Positions 42,749 through 51,324 of a stretch of 64,000 nucleotides of DNA are shown in pieces (within the stretch, counting starts at the first letter, position 1; each line of letters starts with the position of its first letter). Made by a program: the position numbers and the translations under genes. The notes under the pieces are model-generated. The model did not search any database. It was not told the DNA's origin and worked only from the letters and a program-made list of their open reading frames with translations. Source of the stretch: Caballeronia glathei (lineage in GTDB: Bacteria; Pseudomonadota; Gammaproteobacteria; Burkholderiales; Burkholderiaceae). The stretch is taken from contig NZ_JFHC01000010.1 in assembly GCF_000698595.1 (NCBI RefSeq), positions 62,001 through 126,000 of the forward strand. Direction: 5' to 3'.

Positions 42749-43453
42749 ATGTCCGATAAACATCTGTCAAGCCAGTTCGACGCCGATCTGAACGCGGTGT
42801 CGTCGAAAGTGCTGGAAATGGGCGGCCTCGTCGAGTCGCAGATCATCAACGCGATGCAGGCGCTCAACACGTTCGACATCGGGATCGCCGACCAGGTGAT
42901 CGCAGCCGAAGTGCGGCTGAACACGATGGAAGTCGAGATCGACGAAGAGTGCAGCAACATCATCGCGCGCCGCCAGCCGGCCGCGCGCGACCTGCGCCTG
43001 CTGATGGCGATCTCGAAGACGATCACGAACCTCGAGCGCGCCGGCGACGAAGCCGAGAAGATCGCGAAGCGCGTGAAGCGCATCAACGAGGACGGCGCGG
43101 GCCGCACGGTGAACATCGCCGAGATCAAGCTTTCGGGCGAGATGGCGGTGACGATCCTGCGCCGGGCGCTCGACGCGTTCGCGCGCCTCGACACCGTTGC
43201 CGCCGCGCAGATCGTGCGCGACGACAAGGCGATCGACGACGAATTCCGCGCCTTCGTGCGCAAGCTCGTTACCTACATGATGGAAGACCCGCGCACGATC
43301 TCGGCGGGCCTCGACTATCTGTTCATCGCGAAGGCCGTCGAGCGTATCGGCGACCACGCGAAGAACATCGCCGAATTCATCATCTACATCGTCAAGGGAA
43401 CGGACGTGCGTCACGTGTCGCGCGACCAGCTCGAGCGCGAAGCGCTCAGTTAA
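42749..43453 (+). CDS. phoU: Phosphate-signalling protein PhoU
   Basis: 234 residues, two repeated three-helix bundles. PhoU links the Pst transporter to PhoR and keeps the Pho regulon off when phosphate is plentiful. Metal-binding E/D-rich motifs are seen in both halves: EVRLNTMEVEIDEECSNIIARRQPAARDLRLL and DKAIDDEFRAFVRKLVTYMMEDPRTI, the latter followed by AVERIGDHAKNIAEFIIYIVKG. It lies 36 bp after pstB. Confidence 0.96.
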   Translation: MSDKHLSSQFDADLNAVSSKVLEMGGLVESQIINAMQALNTFDIGIADQVIAAEVRLNTMEVEIDEECSNIIARRQPAARDLRLLMAISKTITNLERAGDEAEKIAKRVKRINEDGAGRTVNIAEIKLSGEMAVTILRRALDAFARLDTVAAAQIVRDDKAIDDEFRAFVRKLVTYMMEDPRTISAGLDYLFIAKAVERIGDHAKNIAEFIIYIVKGTDVRHVSRDQLEREALS

Positions 43454-43487
43454 TTCCCACCCAAGCAAAAAGGTCACAGAGGTGCCG

Positions 43488-44189
43488 ATGCCCAGCAGTA
43501 TCCTCGTCATTGAAGACGAACCCGCGATCTCCGAACTGATCTCGGTGAATCTGCAACACGCGGGACATTGCCCGATCCGCGCGTATAACGCGGAACAGGC
43601 GCAAAATCTGATCAGCGACGTCCTGCCCGATCTCGTGCTGCTCGACTGGATGCTGCCGGGCAAATCCGGCATCGCATTCGCGCGCGAGCTGCGCAACAAC
43701 GAGCGCACCAAGCACATTCCGATCATCATGCTGACCGCTCGCGGCGACGAGCAGGACAAGGTGCTCGGCCTCGAAATCGGTGCGGACGACTACGTCACGA
43801 AGCCGTTCTCGCCGAAGGAACTGATGGCGCGCATCAAGGCGGTGCTGCGCCGCCGCGCGCCTCAGCTGACCGAAGACGTGGTTGCGATCAACGGCCTGCG
43901 CCTCGACCCGGCGACGCACCGCGTGGCCGCGAGCCACTCGGGCAGCGACATCAAGCTCGACCTCGGCCCGACCGAATTCCGGCTGCTGCATTTCTTCATG
44001 ACGCATCCGGAGCGCGTGCACAGCCGCACGCAACTGCTCGACCAGGTCTGGGGCGATCACGTGTTCGTGGAGGAGCGTACCGTCGACGTGCACATCAAGC
44101 GCCTGCGCGCGGCGCTGAAGCCCGCGGGCTGCGATGCTATGATCGAAACGGTGCGCGGCAGCGGCTACCGGCTGGCCAAGAGCGCCTGA
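43488..44189 (+). CDS. phoB: Phosphate regulon response regulator PhoB
   Basis: 233 residues from the ATG at 43488 (AGAGGT upstream); an in-frame GTG lies two codons earlier. The receiver domain has acidic residues E9/D10, phospho-acceptor D53 in LVLLDWMLPGKSG, the T in IIMLTARG and the lysine in DDYVTKPFSPKEL. The C-terminal OmpR-type winged helix is complete: LGPTEFRLLHFFMTHPERVHSRTQLLDQVWGDHVFVEERTVDVHIKRLRAAL. It binds Pho boxes such as the one upstream of pstS. phoR follows after 33 bp. Confidence 0.96.
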   Translation: MPSSILVIEDEPAISELISVNLQHAGHCPIRAYNAEQAQNLISDVLPDLVLLDWMLPGKSGIAFARELRNNERTKHIPIIMLTARGDEQDKVLGLEIGADDYVTKPFSPKELMARIKAVLRRRAPQLTEDVVAINGLRLDPATHRVAASHSGSDIKLDLGPTEFRLLHFFMTHPERVHSRTQLLDQVWGDHVFVEERTVDVHIKRLRAALKPAGCDAMIETVRGSGYRLAKSA

Positions 44190-44222
44190 CGCACGGCCGT
44201 TTCCACTCTTCGATTCGCCTAC

Positions 44223-45536
44223 ATGAACATCATCTGGACGCGCTCGCTCGTGTCCCTTGCGTTGCTCGCGGCGCTGAGCGCGATCGTCGGCGCGATTTTC
44301 GGCGTGCGCATCGCGCTCGTGTTCGCGGTGGTGATGCTCGTGGTCCAGGGTTTTTTCAGCACCTTCCACACGCAGCGCCTGTGGCGCCTGCTCGACGCGC
44401 CCGTCTACGGAGAAGTGCCGAGCGCGCTCGGCGTCTGGGGCGAGATCTACTACCGGCTGCACAAGCTCGCGAAGCGCTGGCACGCGCAGGTGCGCCAGGT
44501 CGAGCAGCAGCACTCGCGCTTCATCCAGGCGATCCAGGCGTCGCCGAACGGCGTCGCGATGCTCGACGACCATGATCAGATCGAGTGGTGCAACGCGATT
44601 GCGGAGACGCATTTCGGCCTCGACGCGAAGCGCGACCTGCGTCAGCACATCACGCATCTGGTGCGGCAGCCGGAGTTCGTGCGCTACCTGAATTCGCACC
44701 ACTACGAGGAAATGCTCGTCATGCGCGGCATGGGGGCGAACCGGCAGCATACGTTGTCGGTGCAGGTGTTTCCGTACGGTGAGAACCGCAAGCTGATTCT
44801 CACGCAGGACATCACCGAACTCGAGCGCACGGATTCGATGCGGCGCGACTTCGTCGCGAACGTGTCGCACGAACTGAAGACGCCGCTCACGGTGCTGTCG
44901 GGATTTCTCGAGACGATGCGCGAGTTGCCGCTCGACGAGGCCGACCGCGCGCGCTATCTGGAGATGATGGACCAGCAGGCTTCGCGGATGCAGAACATCG
45001 TGCGCGACCTCCTCACGCTCGCCAATCTGGAGGGCGACATGCGTCCTCCGGGCGACGGGCTGCTCGACATGCGCGCGGTGATGCGCCATCTCGAGGACGA
45101 CGCGAACAGTCTTTCGGGGGGCAGGCACCGGATCATTTTTCGCGCCGATGAGTCGCTCACGGTGGCGGGCGCCGAGACGGAGATCGTGAGCGCGCTGGCC
45201 AATCTTGTGACGAATGCGATCCGCTATACGCCGGATGGCGGGACGATCGACGTGGCGTGGCATCGCGTTCAGGATCGCGCGGTGTTTTCGGTGCGCGACA
45301 GCGGACTGGGCATTCCGGCGGAGCATATTCCGCGGCTCACGGAGCGGTTTTATCGCGTGGACCGCAGCCGGTCGCGGGACACCGGCGGCACCGGGCTGGG
45401 CCTTGCGATCGTCAAGCACGTGTTGCAGCGGCATCATGCCGAACTCGATGTCAAAAGCGAAGAAGGGCGCGGGAGCACGTTCATCGTACGGTTTCCTGCG
45501 TCGCGGACGGCGGCGCGGAAGTCGATCGCTGCATAG
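44223..45536 (+). CDS. phoR: Phosphate regulon sensor histidine kinase PhoR
   Basis: 437 residues. Two N-terminal membrane helices with almost no periplasmic loop (residues ~7-48), as in PhoR, which senses through Pst/PhoU and not a ligand domain. A PAS domain spans about residues 95-200 (FIQAIQASPNGVAMLDDHDQIEWCN). HisKA with His216 in FVANVSHELKTPLTVL. The ATPase has N-box NLVTNAIRYTPDGG, G1 DSGLGIP and G2 GGTGLGLAIVKHVL. It is the last gene of the pst-pho run, and a repeat cluster follows. Confidence 0.96.
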   Translation: MNIIWTRSLVSLALLAALSAIVGAIFGVRIALVFAVVMLVVQGFFSTFHTQRLWRLLDAPVYGEVPSALGVWGEIYYRLHKLAKRWHAQVRQVEQQHSRFIQAIQASPNGVAMLDDHDQIEWCNAIAETHFGLDAKRDLRQHITHLVRQPEFVRYLNSHHYEEMLVMRGMGANRQHTLSVQVFPYGENRKLILTQDITELERTDSMRRDFVANVSHELKTPLTVLSGFLETMRELPLDEADRARYLEMMDQQASRMQNIVRDLLTLANLEGDMRPPGDGLLDMRAVMRHLEDDANSLSGGRHRIIFRADESLTVAGAETEIVSALANLVTNAIRYTPDGGTIDVAWHRVQDRAVFSVRDSGLGIPAEHIPRLTERFYRVDRSRSRDTGGTGLGLAIVKHVLQRHHAELDVKSEEGRGSTFIVRFPASRTAARKSIAA

Positions 45537-45571
45537 GCTTGGTTTTTTGCTTTCGCCGTACGGGGGGGTCT

Positions 45572-45690
45572 GCTGGCGCTCGGGGTTGGGGTTTGTTGAA
45601 CCGTTTGATGCGCTTCGGCTTCTGTGAAACTTGCGTTGTTATCGGTCTATTAGCTTCGCCCCTGTGCGGGGCGGCAGTTACTTTCTTTGC
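45572..45690 (+). repeat. Intergenic repeat, copy A (119 bp)
   Basis: Runs from GCTGGCGCTCGGGG through GTTTGATGCGCTTCGGCTTCTGTGAAACTTG to CGCCCCTGTGCGGGGCG and GTTACTTTCTTTGC. The same sequence occurs inverted at 46150-46250 and 46259-46377. It contains a conserved 6-bp hairpin (CGCCCC/GGGGCG around TGTGC, 45657-45673). At its end, GTTACTTTCTTTGC (45677-45690) is mirrored by GCAAAGAAAGTAAC (45695-45708), a perfect 14-bp palindrome. Confidence 0.85.
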
Positions 45691-45730
45691 TGCTGCAAAG
45701 AAAGTAACCAAGAAAGCAGCTATGGGGTAA

Positions 45731-46149
45731 GCGGTGTTAGGACGTGATCACAATTGAGTCATTAAGAGTGGCTCGACCGTGGGAGTGTCCACCTCTGTAC
45801 GTCGAGCGGATGGGTACGCGGACCCACTGCGTCGTCCCGCCGTTAAACGGAGTGGTAAAGCAATCATCCATCCGTCCTCGCTTCGCTCCGACGCGAGGTG
45901 CGTCACAACAAAACGCTTCGTTTTTTGCCGCGAGTGACGCTTTCGTCATCTTGCGGCGCATGCCTAGCACGCTACAAACCCCACGCCGGGCACGCAGTGC
46001 CGAGGCGGATGAATGACTGCCTTACCATTCCGCTTAATGGCGCGATGACACAGTGGGTCCGCGTACCAAGTCCCTTTGTTATGTAAGGGGGACACTCCCA
46101 CGGTCGGGCCACTCTGAAAAACTTAAACGTGGTCACGTCCTAACACCGC
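45731..46149. repeat. Large imperfect inverted repeat (two ~170-bp arms)
   Basis: The left arm (45731 to ~45900) and right arm (~45979 to 46149) are inverted copies. Three 17-bp blocks are exact: 45731-45747 with 46133-46149, 45774-45790 with 46090-46106, and 45813-45829 with 46051-46067. Matching continues at lower identity toward an ~80-bp centre. The small frames inside it have no coding features. Confidence 0.85.
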
Positions 46150-46250
46150 CGCCCCGCACAGGGGCGAAGCTAATAGACCAATATCAAATCAAGTTTCGTA
46201 GGAGCGGAGGCGCATCAAACGGCGTAAACCACAACCCGAGCGCCAGCGGC
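46150..46250 (-). repeat. Intergenic repeat, copy B (inverted, shorter)
   Basis: Inverted relative to copy A, starting with the CGCCCC/GGGGCG hairpin and ending at GCGCCAGCGGC. It abuts the right arm of the large inverted repeat directly and lacks the GTTACTTTCTTTGC end. It is the most diverged of the three copies. Confidence 0.8.
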
Positions 46251-46258
46251 ATGCGCGT

Positions 46259-46377
46259 GCAAAGAAAGTGACTGCCGCCCCGCACAGGGGCGAAGCCAAT
46301 AGACCAAGAACAAAGCAAGTTTCACAGAAGCCGAAGCGCATCAAACGGCGCAAACCACAAACCCGAGCGCCAGCGGC
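46259..46377 (-). repeat. Intergenic repeat, copy C (inverted, 119 bp)
   Basis: Same length as copy A and very close in sequence, in opposite orientation. Its GCAAAGAAAGTGAC end (46259-46272) matches half of the palindrome at 45677-45708. Positions 46378-46459 between it and ppk are A-rich without recognisable features. Confidence 0.85.
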
Positions 46378-46459
46378 AAAACTCCGGCAAGTACTGACCC
46401 CCGACCAACCAAACCACGCCCAAGCAAAAAAAGAGAACAAAGCAAAAAAGCCCAGCCGC

Positions 46460-48523
46460 TCAGGCACAGAATTTCGACAGTAACCCCAGTTGCGCATTGC
46501 GCATGGCCCTGCCGGGCCGCCGGCGCCGATAATGTCCGTCGCTCTGCATGAGCCACGCCGACTGGTTGTCGCCGAGAAACACCGACAAACCCTCCGCGAT
46601 CACGCGGCGCTTCAATCGCCGGTCCCTGATCGGAAACGCGACTTCCACGCGGCGAAAGAAGTTGCGGTCCATCCAGTCCGCACTCGACAAGTACACATTC
46701 TCCTTGCCCGCCGCGTAAAAATAGAAGATCCGGTGATGCTCCAGAAAACGCCCGACAATCGAGCGCACCGTGATGTTCTCCGACAGATCCTCGACCCCCG
46801 GCTTGAGCGAGCACACGCCGCGCACGATCAGATCGATCTTCACGCCCGCCTGCGACGCCTCGTAAAGCGCGCTGATCACGGTCGGCTCGAGCAGCGCGTT
46901 CATCTTCGCGACGATGCGCGCCTTCCTGCCGGCGCGCGCCTCGTCGGCTTCGGCGCGAATCGCGTCGATGAGCCTCGGGTGCAGCGTGAACGGCGACTGC
47001 CAGATCTGATGCAGCCCGATCTCGCCGCCGATGCCGGTCAGTTGCTGAAACACGTGATGCACGTCCTCGCAGAGTTCCTGGTCGGCGGTCATCATGCCGA
47101 AGTCGGTGTAAAGACGCGCCGTGCGCGGATGATAGTTGCCCGTGCCGAGATGCACGTAACGCTTGAGCATCATCTTGCCGTCCTGCGAGACGCGCCGCAC
47201 GATCAGCATCATCTTCGCGTGGCACTTGTGGCCCACCACCCCGTACACCACGTGCGCGCCGACCGCTTCCAGCTGCGCCGCCCAGTTGATGTTCGTCTCC
47301 TCGTCGAAGCGCGCGAGCAGTTCCACCACCACCGTCACTTCCTTGCCGTTGCGCGCGGCCTGCATCAGCGCGTCCATCAGCGGCGAATCGGTGCCGGTGC
47401 GGTAGATGGTCTGCTTGATCGCGACGACCTGCGGGTCCTTCGCCGCCTGCAGCAGCAGTTCGAGCACCGGCTGGAAGCTCTCGTACGGATGGTGCAGCAG
47501 GATGTCGCCCTGATCGATCGCATCGAAAAGATTCGATGCATTCGCGATTTCCTTCGGCACGGACGGAATATGCGGGACGAACTTGAGATCCGGCCGGTCG
47601 ACCATCTCGGGCAACTGCATCAGGCGCACCAGATTGACCGGCCCGTTCACGCGATAGCAGTCGCGCTCGTTCAGCTGGCTTTCGTCGAGCAGCCGCCGGA
47701 TCATGTGCGGCGGCGTATCGGCCGATACCTCCAGCCGCACCGCGTTGCCGAGGTGCCGCGCCGGCAGTTCGCCCTGAAGCGCGACGCGCAGGTTGGTGAT
47801 TTCGTCCTCGTCGACGAACAGTTCGCTGTTGCGCGTGATGCGGAACTGGTTGCAGCTTCGCACGTTCAGGTGCGGGAACAGTTCGTCGACGAAGTGCTGC
47901 ATCAGCGAGCTGAGCAGCACGAAACCGTGCGGATAACCCGAGAGCGCCTCCGGCATGCGCACGAGGCGCGGCAGCGCGCGCGGCGCCTGCACGATGCCCA
48001 TCACCGCCTGGCGGCCGAACGCGTCCTTGCCCTCGAGCTCGACGACGAAGTTCAGGCTCTTGTTGAGCACGCGCGGAAACGGATGCGCGGGGTCGAGCCC
48101 GATCGGCGTGAGCACCGGCAGCAGTTCGTTGTAGAAGTATTCGCGCGCCCAGGCGGTCTGCTGCTCGCTCCACGCTTCGACGCCGTGAAAATAGATGCCT
48201 TCGCTCTCGAGCGCGGGCAGCACGATGTCGTGAAGCATCGCGTACTGCTGGCGCACGAGCCGGTGCGCCCGCTCGACAACGAGATCGTAGACGTGCTGCA
48301 GCGACATGCCGTCGGGCGAGAGCGAGCCCGGGTTGTCGCGCATCTGCTCCTGCAGGCCCGCCATGCGGACTTCGAAAAACTCGTCGAGATTGCTGCTCGT
48401 GATGCAGATGAAGCGAAGGCGTTCGAGCAGGGGAACGGACGTGTCGGCGGCCTGCGCCAGCACGCGTTCGTTGAAACCAAGAATGCCCAGTTCGCGATTG
48501 AGTAGCGGGTGGCGTATGGACAT
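46460..48523 (-). CDS. ppk: Polyphosphate kinase 1
   Basis: 687 residues, the standard length, from the ATG at 48521-48523. Reversibly makes polyphosphate from ATP. Seen: N-terminal NRELGILGFNERVLAQA, KSLNFVVELEGKDAFGRQ, the LLHHPYESFQPVLELL head region, the catalytic phospholipase-D-like His in RYVHLGTGNYHPRTARLYTDFGMMT, and the second in FLEHHRIFYFYAAG. The frame continues upstream to 48673, but that part lacks conservation and covers the promoter region. It is convergent with phoR across the repeat nest and divergent from ppx. Confidence 0.96.
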   Translation of the reverse strand: MSIRHPLLNRELGILGFNERVLAQAADTSVPLLERLRFICITSSNLDEFFEVRMAGLQEQMRDNPGSLSPDGMSLQHVYDLVVERAHRLVRQQYAMLHDIVLPALESEGIYFHGVEAWSEQQTAWAREYFYNELLPVLTPIGLDPAHPFPRVLNKSLNFVVELEGKDAFGRQAVMGIVQAPRALPRLVRMPEALSGYPHGFVLLSSLMQHFVDELFPHLNVRSCNQFRITRNSELFVDEDEITNLRVALQGELPARHLGNAVRLEVSADTPPHMIRRLLDESQLNERDCYRVNGPVNLVRLMQLPEMVDRPDLKFVPHIPSVPKEIANASNLFDAIDQGDILLHHPYESFQPVLELLLQAAKDPQVVAIKQTIYRTGTDSPLMDALMQAARNGKEVTVVVELLARFDEETNINWAAQLEAVGAHVVYGVVGHKCHAKMMLIVRRVSQDGKMMLKRYVHLGTGNYHPRTARLYTDFGMMTADQELCEDVHHVFQQLTGIGGEIGLHQIWQSPFTLHPRLIDAIRAEADEARAGRKARIVAKMNALLEPTVISALYEASQAGVKIDLIVRGVCSLKPGVEDLSENITVRSIVGRFLEHHRIFYFYAAGKENVYLSSADWMDRNFFRRVEVAFPIRDRRLKRRVIAEGLSVFLGDNQSAWLMQSDGHYRRRRPGRAMRNAQLGLLSKFCA

Positions 48524-48586
48524 CAGCAGGGGAAATGGAGGGTCGGTCGAAAGGGCGACGGAACCTTCGGATAATCTCACAGTAAG

Positions 48587-48604
48587 ATTAATGTTTTGTG
48601 ACAG
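48587..48604 (-). promoter_or_regulatory. Candidate Pho box upstream of ppk
   Basis: On the minus strand, CTGTCAC-AAAA-CATTAAT (48604-48587). Ten bases on is GATTAT, a possible -10 box. The first half-site and the A-rich spacer are good and the second half-site is weak. It overlaps a palindrome, TTGTGACA/TGTCACAA (48597-48618), that faces both ppk and ppx. Confidence 0.4.
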
Positions 48605-48728
48605 TCGCAGTGTCACAAATTCTACGCGGAAAGGGAATAGCGTCGCTTGAGCGGGGCGCCCGGCGCCGCGCATGGATTAGAATTGGTGCGGCGCCGCGGC
48701 GCGCTCCCGCTGTGCGCTCTTTTCCCCC

Positions 48729-50258
48729 ATGAATTCTGGATACCCGATGGTCACTCAACCGCACCTTCTTGCCGCCGTAGACCTCGGATCGAACAGCTTC
48801 CGGCTCATCGTCGGACGCGTCGAGGAAACGACGGCTGGTAGCCAGATCTATCAGGTCGATGCGCTGCGCGAGCCCGTGCGGCTTGCAGCCGGCCTCTCCC
48901 GCGACAAATATCTCGACCGCGCGTCGCAACTGCGCGGCTGGGATGCGCTCAAGCGCTTCGGCGAACGGTTGCGCGATTTTCACCCGGACCACGTGCGCGC
49001 GGTCGCGACCAATACGCTGCGCGTCGCGAAGAATGCAGACGAATTTCTCGCCGAGGCGCAGGCCGCGCTCGGCTTTCCGATCGAAGTGATCGCGGGCCGC
49101 GAGGAAGCGCGGCTCATCTATGCGGGCGCCGCGCACTCGGTGCCGGCGAGCGCGGGCAAGCGTCTCGTCGTGGACATCGGCGGCGGCTCGACGGAGTTCA
49201 TCATCGGCGCGCACTACACGCCGATCCACATGGAAAGCCTCTACATCGGCTGCGTGAGCCACAGCAGGCAGTTCTTCGCGGCGGGCAACGTCGACGAATA
49301 CACGATGCGCCAGGCCGAACTCGCCGCCAAGCGCGAAATCCAGATCATCTCCAGCGAGTACAAGGAGACGGGCTGGGATCAGGCGATCGGGTCCTCTGGC
49401 ACGGCGCGCGCGCTCGCCGAACTCGTCGAGGCGAACGGCTTCAACGATCCGCACGTCACGCACGGCATTTCGCGCGGCGGGCTGGAGCGCCTGAAGCGCG
49501 CGCTGATCAAGGCGGAGAACGTGAACCGGCTGAAGCTCGTCGCGCTGAAGCCGGACCGGGTGCCGGTGCTCGCGGGCGGGCTGTCGATCATGCTCGGCGT
49601 GTTCGAGGAGCTCGGCATCGATTACGTCGACACGACCGACGGCGCGCTGCGGCTCGGCGTGCTCTACGACCTGCTTGGCCGTTCGCAGCATCAGGACATG
49701 CGCACGGTGACGGTGGAAGGTTTCAAGCGGCGCTACGGCGTCGACGCGGCCCAGTCCGAGCGCATCGGGGAGCTGGCGATCAGCTTCTACGACCAGTTCA
49801 ACGAACCCGACGACGAACGCCGCGAGGAAAACCGCATGTTCCTCGCGTGGGCGGCGGCGCTGCACGAGATCGGCCTGTCGATCGCGCACAGCGCGTACCA
49901 CAAGCATTCGGCCTACATCACGAGCCACGCCGACATGCCGGGTTTCTCACGCACCGATCAGGCGCGGCTCGCGGCGCTCGTGCTTGGCCACGCGGGCAAG
50001 CTCGGCAAGCTCGCCCATGCACGCGACATCGACTGGACGCTGCTTTTCTGCCTGCGCCTCGCGGCGCTCCTGTGTCGCCGGCGCGCCGATGCGCACCTGC
50101 CGGCGATCGAGGTGGAGCAGGCGGGCGGCGGCTTCGACGTGCGTCTGCCGAACGAATGGGTCGTGAACAATCCGCTCACCGACTACAGCCTCGTTCAGGA
50201 AGCGGCTGAATGGGAGAAGATCGGGCGGCGCTACCGGGTGGTCTATACCGGGGTTTGA
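48729..50258 (+). CDS. ppx: Exopolyphosphatase (Ppx/GppA family)
   Basis: 509 residues. Releases phosphate from polyphosphate ends; GppA-type activity on pppGpp is possible. The actin-like ATPase fold has LLAAVDLGSNSFRLIVGRV, VATNTLRVAKNADEFL, EVIAGREEARLIYAGAAHS and LVVDIGGGSTEFIIG (phosphate loops, with the catalytic Glu in REEARL). The C-terminal HD-like helical domain follows, with ALHEIGLSIAHSAYHKHSAYI. A second ATG at 48747 would trim six residues and has a slightly better spaced GGA. It is divergent from ppk, and a terminator follows. Confidence 0.95.
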   Translation: MNSGYPMVTQPHLLAAVDLGSNSFRLIVGRVEETTAGSQIYQVDALREPVRLAAGLSRDKYLDRASQLRGWDALKRFGERLRDFHPDHVRAVATNTLRVAKNADEFLAEAQAALGFPIEVIAGREEARLIYAGAAHSVPASAGKRLVVDIGGGSTEFIIGAHYTPIHMESLYIGCVSHSRQFFAAGNVDEYTMRQAELAAKREIQIISSEYKETGWDQAIGSSGTARALAELVEANGFNDPHVTHGISRGGLERLKRALIKAENVNRLKLVALKPDRVPVLAGGLSIMLGVFEELGIDYVDTTDGALRLGVLYDLLGRSQHQDMRTVTVEGFKRRYGVDAAQSERIGELAISFYDQFNEPDDERREENRMFLAWAAALHEIGLSIAHSAYHKHSAYITSHADMPGFSRTDQARLAALVLGHAGKLGKLAHARDIDWTLLFCLRLAALLCRRRADAHLPAIEVEQAGGGFDVRLPNEWVVNNPLTDYSLVQEAAEWEKIGRRYRVVYTGV

Positions 50259-50309
50259 GGCGGCGAATACCAGCATCTCTGTAACGCTGGTCTTTAGCTG
50301 CACAGAACG

Positions 50310-50345
50310 AAAGGCCCGGCGCCGTGAAGGCGCCGGGCCTTTTTC
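50310..50345 (+). terminator. Terminator between ppx and olsB
   Basis: AAAGGCCCGGCGCC and GGCGCCGGGCCTTT around GTGAA, with U-runs on both strands. It serves convergent ppx and the olsB-like gene. Confidence 0.93.
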
Positions 50346-50367
50346 GATACACGCGCCGCCGCAGGGC

Positions 50368-51189
50368 TCAGCGCGCGTCGCCCATGAAGTGACGTGCGTA
50401 GCGCGCGTTGATATCCGACAGGCGAAAGAGCGTGAGGAAATCCGCCGTGTTGAAGTCGGGGTCCCATGCGGGCGCGCCGCAGATCTTCGCGCCGAGCCGC
50501 AAGTAGCCCTTCACGAGCGGCGGCGGGCTCACTTCGATACCCGTGCGCAGTTCATCCACCGGCAGCGGCGTGTGGGCAAACGCGCGGTATTCGGGGGCCG
50601 TCAGCGCATCGGCGCGCAGCGAATCGTAGAGGTTCGCCGCGAAGTGTCCGCCGTCGCTCATGCCGACGCTCGCGCAGCCGATCATCGTTTCGTAGCCGTT
50701 CTGCATCATGTACGCGGCGAGCCCGCCCCACAGCGACATGATCACCGCGCCGTTGCGGTAGTCGGGATGCACGCACGTGCGGCCCACCTCGACGAGCTTC
50801 GGCCGCAGATGCGTGAGACGCGAGACGTCGAATTCGCTTTCCGCATAGAGGCGCCCGATGCGCGCGGCCTGATGCGGCGGCAGCACGCGATAGGTGCCGA
50901 CCACTTTCAGCGTGTCGAGGTCGCGCACGAGCAGGTGGTCGCAATAGGCGTCGAAGGCGTCGACGTCGAGGCCCGCGGGGCCCGTGAGACGCGCGCCCAT
51001 TTCTTCGGAAAACACGCGATAGCGCAGGCGTTGGGCCTCGCGAAGGGCGTCGTCGGAGCGAGCCCAGGCAACCTGCAGCCGATGCTGTCCCGTGACGGCG
51101 ACAGCAGCGCGCGGCAGTCGGCGGCGCGAGTCGGGCGCAGGCGATGCGAGCGCTCCGAACGGCAAGGCAGGCGTCGGCGAATCTTGCAT
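50368..51189 (-). CDS. olsB: Ornithine N-alpha-acyltransferase-like GNAT (OlsB)
   Basis: 273 residues from the ATG at 51187-51189, with GAGGAA upstream. Matches the OlsB type of acyltransferase, which moves a 3-hydroxyacyl chain from ACP to ornithine in the first step of ornithine-lipid synthesis. Core motifs: AQRLRYRVFSEEMGARL, DAYCDHLLVRDLDTLKVVGTYRVLPPHQA, EVGRTCVHPDYRNGAVIMSLWGGLAAYM, and MIGCASVGMSDGG. Ornithine lipids commonly replace phospholipids under phosphate limitation, and the position next to ppk/ppx and the pst-pho genes fits that. No olsA is present in the window. Confidence 0.85.
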   Translation of the reverse strand: MQDSPTPALPFGALASPAPDSRRRLPRAAVAVTGQHRLQVAWARSDDALREAQRLRYRVFSEEMGARLTGPAGLDVDAFDAYCDHLLVRDLDTLKVVGTYRVLPPHQAARIGRLYAESEFDVSRLTHLRPKLVEVGRTCVHPDYRNGAVIMSLWGGLAAYMMQNGYETMIGCASVGMSDGGHFAANLYDSLRADALTAPEYRAFAHTPLPVDELRTGIEVSPPPLVKGYLRLGAKICGAPAWDPDFNTADFLTLFRLSDINARYARHFMGDAR

Positions 51190-51324
51190 TGGCGTTCCTC
51201 GATAGGACGTGGCTAGGTCCTCGCCAATGTAGTAACCGGCCATTACGAATGCATGGCATGCGGATGACGTTTCCATGAATCGCCACACGCTGGCCGTGCA
51301 GGTCCTCGCAAGTGTGTCCGGTGC

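Noticed and set aside
45731..46149. Small reading frames inside the large inverted repeat
   Set aside because: They mirror each other across the palindrome, have no motifs, and follow the repeat structure and not codon usage.
45572..46377. Possible CRISPR array
   Set aside because: The repeats are 100-119 bp, in both orientations, without regular spacers.
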